Positions 58,731-64,000 of a stretch of DNA of 64,000 nucleotides are shown one piece after another (within the stretch, counting starts at the first letter, position 1; each line of letters opens with the position of its first letter). A program made the position numbers and the translations under genes. The DNA is from Gossypium raimondii (lineage: Eukaryota > Streptophyta > Magnoliopsida > Malvales > Malvaceae): contig NC_068571.1 of NCBI RefSeq assembly GCF_025698545.1, positions 53,043,733 through 53,107,732 on the forward strand, given 5' to 3'. Under the pieces are notes generated by a model. The model was not told the DNA's origin. It did no database searches and was given only the letters and a program-made list of their open reading frames with translations.

Positions 58731-60689
58731 GGGTTATGAGTTGTATGAATTAATTAAATTACTTCGAACTAGAAAAAGATTAAAACATTTTACAAATAAT
58801 ATAGTCAAGAAAATTCATTCTATAGGACTTCAGATTCTTACAGTAGTAAAAGGTAAACTATATTAATAGTCACTCAACTATAGTTTTTGGTTTTTTATCA
58901 CTTAACTATGAAAAGTTACAAAATAGTTATTTAACTATTCATTTTTATTTTTTGTCACTAAATTATATTAGATTTTAGGGTATTTTCATTTTTTTAGCCA
59001 ACAATAATAATCACTAAAGATGAGTCATTCATTTATAATAATGTAAAAGAAAAAATATAATTAATAGAATTGATTCCAAAATTAAATTGATTTTAAATTA
59101 ATAGTGAGTCTTAATTTTTATTTTAATATTATAAAATATTGACGTGTCAATCAATGAAGCATTCTAGTTGTCGTATTATAAACTCATCCACCTAAGATTG
59201 TTTTTTTTATACAATACCTAGGCCTAGAACTACCTATAGCCTCTTACCAACTCTTACTTAAGAAGATAAATACGCTTCAACGTGTTCAAACTCACATCTC
59301 TTGAATTGACAATAAGGCTAATGTCAATTGAACTAAGACTCAATCGACAATATTGTTTTTTATTTTACATGAAAACCTTAGATTATAGATAATTAAGATC
59401 AAGATAATCCAAGTGAAAACATAAAATTAAAAGTGAAAAAAAGAATTGTAGTAAAATTAATTGTATACAACTAATTCCTCGTTTTGTGTTAAGACAAACT
59501 TATATGGCATACATAGAGTTATACTAGCATTTCATTTGTCCCAAGACGAACATTTCGAACTTTGTCAAATTTTTCGTTAGTTGTAACCACTATTTTGGCA
59601 CTATTTCCGTACTAATTGTTTTCCATATAAATCTCACTCCCAAACTCTTTTCTTTTATTCCACATCGATTTGGTTTCAGATCCAATCTGATTTGAATTAT
59701 TTTACTTCTTATTCTTTTATTATGACGGATTCGAAACATACGGTAAATTTCGCAACCCCAAGAAAATTTATTAAAACATTCAAAAAAGATTGTAAAGAAA
59801 CGTTCTTCCCTGATGATCCGTTCGGTAAGTTCCGACACGACAAACCATTGCAAAAAATCAAGAAAAAAAATCCAATATTTCATCCCAATTTTTGAATGGC
59901 TACCGAGGTACAATCTACATTTATTTAGATATGACGTGCTCGCCGGTATCACCATTACAAGCCTCGCGATCCCTCAAGGGATTAGCTACGCCAAACTGGC
60001 TGATCTTCCTCCAATTATCGGCTTATGTAAGTTATAATCTCTTTGGCTTCAATGGTTTTTTTCACTAAAAATGTGTCGTATTGATTCGTGTTATTCGTCA
60101 TAGATTCAAGCTTCGTACCACCTCTTATTTATACTGTGTTTGGGAGCTCAAATAACTTAGCGGTCGGAACAGTAGCGGCGTGCTCGTTGCTTATGCATGA
60201 AACCCTAGGAGCTGTGGTATCATCAAAAGATGACCCCACATTGTATCTTCACTTGATTTACACTTCAACTTTCTTCACTGGGATTTTCCAAACTGCTTTA
60301 GGATTTTGCAGGTTAGTCATTTAATACATCTAATGACATTAGGTTAATCCTAACTACTACCTAGATTTCAAATTAATCCCAAACTAAAATAGAATAAATT
60401 AAATTATTAAATTTTGGAAGGGCTAAAATGGATATTATATCCTTTAACCAAAGGGAGCAAAGGCTCTTACCTCTGTCCCATAACTATGATGTTGAATGTA
60501 TAAATAGCTTGGATCTTGCATGTTAAAAAACCAGACGATCTCATTAAAATTTATGAAGATTATTTCTTTAAAATACACACATCATATTTAAGTTTTCAAA
60601 TACAATAGCAACACAAATGTTTAAATTTTGATTTTTTTTTTTTTTAAACATGCTAGAAAGTAAGATTCAACTAGCATCTGATGCAAAGG

Positions 60690-60950
60690 CTAATGGGTAT
60701 GCTAAAGGAAGGATTTGCAAAGGCGACACCGAGGGGTGACAAGGGTCTTGGTTCCCTAAAATTAAAAATTTTCAGTTCAGTCTCTATAGAAATAATAAAA
60801 TTACAATTTAATTCATGGTAAAATTCATTTTGGCCCGTCAAATATGAAAAAAATTCTATTTAGTCCCTTCAAAAATAATAAAATTATAAATTAATACATG
60901 GTTCTAAAAAATTTTATAATTCAGTTCTGGCCCCTCCTAAAAGCTTCACT
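60690..60950. repeat. family D repeat in transporter intron 2
   Basis: ggtgacaagggtcttggttccctaaaattaaaaattttcag and aaaattcattttggcccgtc are typical of the family; ends near tggcccctcctaaaagcttcactc. Confidence 0.5.
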
Positions 60951-61222
60951 CTTGAGAATATGATTGATAAGATGCTGATACTTTGAAGACTTAATTCAAA
61001 GTTTTGAAGTTTTGCACCAATTCAAAAATTGGATCATAATTAGAGGACTTTTAGTGGAAATAACCAAATACAGTTTGACGATTTTGCTCTTATATGTCTT
61101 AAATTTGTTCAGGTTGGGAATTTTGGTTGATTTCCTATCACATTCAACCATCACTGGTTTCATGGGAGGGACTGCAATAATAATTTCCCTGCAACAAATG
61201 AAAGGCATACTTGGTTTAAAAA

Positions 61223-61405
61223 ATTTCACCACTCGTACAGATGTAGTTCGTGTAATACAAGCAATTTTCCACAATAGAAACGAGGTTTGTACATACATAC
61301 ATGCATGCATGCATACATAGAACATTTCACCACTCGTACAGAAGTAGTTCGTCTAATACAAGCAATTTTCCACCATAGAAACGAGGTTTGTACATACATA
61401 CATAC
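61223..61405 (+). repeat. 101-bp partial tandem duplication of transporter exon 3
   Basis: atttcaccactcgtacag..gaaacgaggtttgtacatacatac at 61223 recurs at 61324. The second copy has three substitutions in the exon part and a CATA microsatellite at both ends. The second copy lies in the intron and retains the donor sequence. Confidence 0.85.
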
Positions 61406-62383
61406 ATATACAATTTGATGAGCAAATTAAGGATTTTAAAATGGGTTTCAATTAAGGGTGAGGATTTAGTATATTGGAAGTTTATTTTACAAGCAATATT
61501 AAAAAATTAACATGTGTGTCTTTTTTTAAATATTTATTTTGTCAACCCCTTACCCTATTTGTAGAGTCTAAAAACTCTATTAACAGTATACCAAATAATT
61601 TCTCTTTAATTAATTATCGTGAGTTTGATTTGTTGAATTTGTGCAGTGGAAGTGGCAAAGTTTTGTTGCTGGTTTGGTCTTCCTTTGTTTCCTACAAGTG
61701 GCTCGATATGTGGTGAGCTTTTTTATCTCGAAAAAAAATTAAATTTGATTAGATAATTACCAATTCAAGCAATTTGAGCTTCCAATTGAATTGAATCCAA
61801 GCACCATGATATTTTATTCAAATAGTTTGTGAGCGTAATCGAACTTTTTGTTCAAATTTATTTTTATATGATAAAATTACATTTTTACCCTTATTATATA
61901 GATATATCTTAAGTATGAACAAGTTCAAGCAGCTCAATTGTTTCTCGAGCTGAGCTCGAGAATAAAATTTGATGTTCTATTGAGCTTTAGCAAAGTATCG
62001 ATCCCTAAATTTCGAGTTAAATTCGAGCTCGAGCTAGTTATTATTTGACCTTGGTTTGGCTCAATTACAACCCTACTTAAGTTCTATATTCTGTAGATTT
62101 TTGCAATTTAATCCTCATACTTTTAGTTTGAGATATTAAAATGCAACAAATACAAATATAATGGAAATCCATTAATAGGATTTAATTGGATTTTAATTTT
62201 TTAAATTAGATAAATAGAAAGATTAAATTCTTGGAAATACAAGCAACTAAATCTTAGAAGTCTGAAGAGTACAAGGATTGTAGGTAGAATTAAACCATGC
62301 ATGTGGGTGTGAAATTAATGGATTACACTTTCTTTAAACATGTTGAGGAATTTCCGACTCCTTCGAGAAAAGTTTTTGACGTG

Positions 62384-62775
62384 TCAATTGCCCAAAGTCG
62401 ACAGACCCCTCAACATGTCCAATATTATCCCCAATCAAGCCGAGGTTTTATCTCCCAACTTAATCGGGAGCCCGAGTACATGAGGCTACCTGAAGAAGCG
62501 ACAAATTTAGAAGTGTTATCTACCCAGAACCAACGAGCCCCTCAACATGTCCAGTATTGTCCTCGATCGGGCTGAGGTTTTATCTCCCGACTTAGTCGAG
62601 AGCCAGAGTACACAAGGCTACGCGAAGAAGTGACAGATTTAGAAGTGTCATCTACCCAAAGTCGACAAGCCCCTCAACATGTTCAGCATTATCCCCGATT
62701 GGGCCGAGGTTTTATCTCCCTAGTTAGTCGAAAGCATGAGTACATGAGATTGCCTGAAGAAGTGACAAATTTATT
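62384..62775 (+). repeat. three 132-bp tandem repeats with open frame
   Basis: Units marked by cctcaacatgt at 62409, 62541 and 62673. The period is 132 bases (44 codons). Shared phrases are acccaaagtcgac.ag.cccctcaacatg, cgaggttttatctccc and gaagaagtgacaaattta. Unit 1 is open into unit 2, where a TGA interrupts; unit 3 is open again. It lies inside intron 4 of the transporter pseudogene. The source is unrecognised and it may derive from a retroelement. Confidence 0.8.
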
Positions 62776-62989
62776 AGGTAAGAGCGCCTTGTTGGATCGA
62801 ACCGCGTGTGGCACACAACCCCCCACCAAAAGAAATGGTGGCCATTTGCCAATGGTAGGGTTTGAACCCCCAACTTGTAGGATATAGGTCTATTGAGGGG
62901 AGGCATAGTAATGGTAGCTTGTCTGCCCACCATTGCCATTTAGGAATTGGGTTCAAACCCTATCAATGATAAATAGCAACTATTACCTT

Positions 62990-63235
62990 TATATAGGGGT
63001 GAAGGGAAGGGACAAACAGAGGTCCTGACCAGCTTAAAATGAGAAATTTTTACTTTAGACCTCCCAAAATTCATAAAATTATAAGTTTATATATGATAAA
63101 ATTATAGTTTACCTCTCTAAATATCTTAAAATTTTAATTTAATCCTTTTAAAAATCATAAAGATATAAGCCAATAGAATAGTGAAATTTCATTTTTAGCT
63201 CTCATAAAAATTGGCTTTGCCCAGTCTTGGTAGGT
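62990..63235. repeat. family D repeat in transporter intron 4
   Basis: agaggtcctgaccagcttaaaatg, tagacctcccaaaattcataaaattata and ggctttgcccagtc follow the family order. Confidence 0.5.
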
Positions 63236-63375
63236 GAGCACTCCCACCCTTTGAACCTTGTGCAACTCTCAATGGAGTCAAAAAAACAAAACCCCCAACA
63301 TCGGACAATACCAAATATGTTGAGGGATCTGTCAACTCCGAACAAACAACATTCGAAGACTTCACCCAAAGAAGT
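63225..63375. repeat. right-half fragment of a family E foldback element
   Basis: caatggagtcaaaaaaacaaaaccc and tatgttgagggatctgtcaactccgaacaaacaac resemble the right arms of 20653-21022 and 48048-48436. Confidence 0.45.
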
Positions 63376-64000
63376 CGGAAATCTCTCAACAAAACAAATA
63401 TTTAATTCAACTTAACCATGAAAATGAACAATTCCTTAGAAACCTTTCCTAGTTCTCACCATGTGCTTTTTGCAGAGACAAAGAAAACCTAACCTATTTT
63501 GGGTATCAGCTATATCTCCCATGGCGGTTGTCGCGGTTGGTTGTCTTTATGCATATTTGGGACACGGTGAACAACATGGAATCGCCATTGTCAGTTCATT
63601 TTTTTTCATTACTTGTTGATTTTACTTCTTTTCTTTTTTTTTCAACTTACTCCTTTTACTTACAATTATTTTATTAGGGCTGGTGTTGTCACTGGGCTTA
63701 TTTCAATGGTGGTAAGTATCCTACCATTTTTATTTTTTGGGGGTAAATTTATAATGGATTCATAAACTATAGATTTAAGAGCAAATTAGTACCTCAACTA
63801 TATAAATAGCATTTTGTCTTTCTACATTTAATTTTGAAACAAATAACATACTTGTTGTGTATAAATATTAAATTTATACATGAATTTTGTCTAATATGAA
63901 ATTTGATACATGAACTTTGATTTGGTGCAATTTTACACATGAAACTTGAATTACGATTCATATATATACATGAAAATTTGAATTTGATTTAATTGTATGC

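Larger units (their letters stand above)
56106..59721. other. intergenic: trihelix upstream, duplicated repeat, AT-rich DNA
   Basis: The first 200 bases are the trihelix leader/promoter on the minus strand. A repeat pair lies at 56480-57770. CT-rich sequence (57840-57930) sits in an inverted repeat. A family D copy (58470-58725) and a family C end (58855-59000) follow. No gene. Confidence 0.6.
59722..63711 (+). pseudogene. SULTR3;5-like sulfate transporter, degenerate, runs off the window
   Basis: Group 3 sulfate/H+ symporter relative. Exon-like blocks are 59722-60026, 60104-60311, 61113-61284, 61647-61712, 63476-63594 and 63678-63711. They read the SULTR signature in order: FEWLPRYN, GITITSLAIPQGISYAKLA, PPIIGLYSSFVPPLIYTVFGSS, LAVGTVAACSLL, GILVDFLSHSTITGFMGGTA, WKWQSFVAGLVFL, KPNLFWVSAISPM, AGVVTGLIS. 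Defects: an A8 run at 59863-59870 shifts the frame by one base within exon 1. The stretch normally joining HGIAIV to KAGVVTG (about 28 residues) is absent. Block 5 lacks a GT donor. The STAS domain would lie beyond the window. A sequencing error in the A run is possible, but the missing segment is not explained by that. Confidence 0.8.

Noticed and set aside
59825..59862. GTAAGT in transporter exon 1 as a splice donor removing the frameshift
   Set aside because: The only acceptor before the conserved FEWLP block gives an intron of about 38 bases, too short for plants, and would remove conserved residues.
62384..62775. 132-bp repeats considered as a CRISPR-like array
   Set aside because: Whole units repeat with graded divergence and no unique spacers, in a plant nuclear context; it is a tandem repeat.
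62790..62960. Possible tRNA or SINE: GGTTCGATCC and GGGTTCAAACCCTACC box-B-like sequences on the minus strand
   Set aside because: No matching A box or cloverleaf arms at proper spacing could be found by eye.

Overview
This is a nuclear segment of a dicot plant genome, most likely cotton (Gossypium) or a close Malvaceae relative. The intergenic DNA is AT-rich, the genes are split by spliceosomal introns with GT/AG borders, and retrotransposons and MITEs are abundant. The assignment to Gossypium rests on my recognition of the short inverted-repeat families here as typical of cotton. It is an inference, not a search result. No bacterial, organellar or viral genes are visible.

Layout. (1) 0.3-3.5 kb, minus strand: a complete 7-exon RABF2/Rab5-type GTPase. 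(2) 6.1 kb, plus: a small serine-rich protein with a CLCSPTTHxGSFRCR core. (3) 9.5-18.1 kb: an 8.6-kb non-LTR (LINE) retrotransposon with a perfect 12-bp target-site duplication. A 2.36-kb copia-type element carrying only gag and protease is nested inside its ORF1, with its own 5-bp duplication. (4) 19.1-22.7 kb, plus: a LEA_2-type membrane-anchored protein gene whose introns carry several MITEs. (5) 23.7-23.8 kb, minus: a second CLCSP small protein. (6) 27.2 kb, plus: a small angiosperm protein. (7) 29.2-32.5 kb, plus: a FRIGIDA-like gene. (8) 37.1-42.7 and 46.3-52.0 kb, plus: two complete tandem copies of a nine-exon cytosolic aldehyde dehydrogenase of the ALDH2C4 type. (9) 55.1-56.1 kb, minus: an intronless trihelix DNA-binding protein. 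(10) 59.7 kb to the right edge, plus: a decaying SULTR3;5-like sulfate transporter with a frameshift and missing sequence. It runs off the window.

The genes do not form a pathway. They are ordinary neighbouring plant loci covering vesicle traffic, stress and membrane proteins, flowering-related factors, phenylpropanoid aldehyde oxidation, transcription and sulfate transport. The only clear functional grouping is the tandem ALDH pair. In both copies the nine exons have identical lengths, and by-eye comparison gives about 63 differences in 504 residues. Between genes, the dominant story is layered transposon activity: a retroelement nested in a retroelement, at least five inverted-repeat families, and MITEs within introns of Rab, LEA_2 and ALDH genes.

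I found no convincing undescribed biological system. The most useful leads are the gag-protease-only copia element, the sulfate-transporter pseudogene with its 132-bp coding-like tandem repeat, the foldback element family, and the ALDH duplication.
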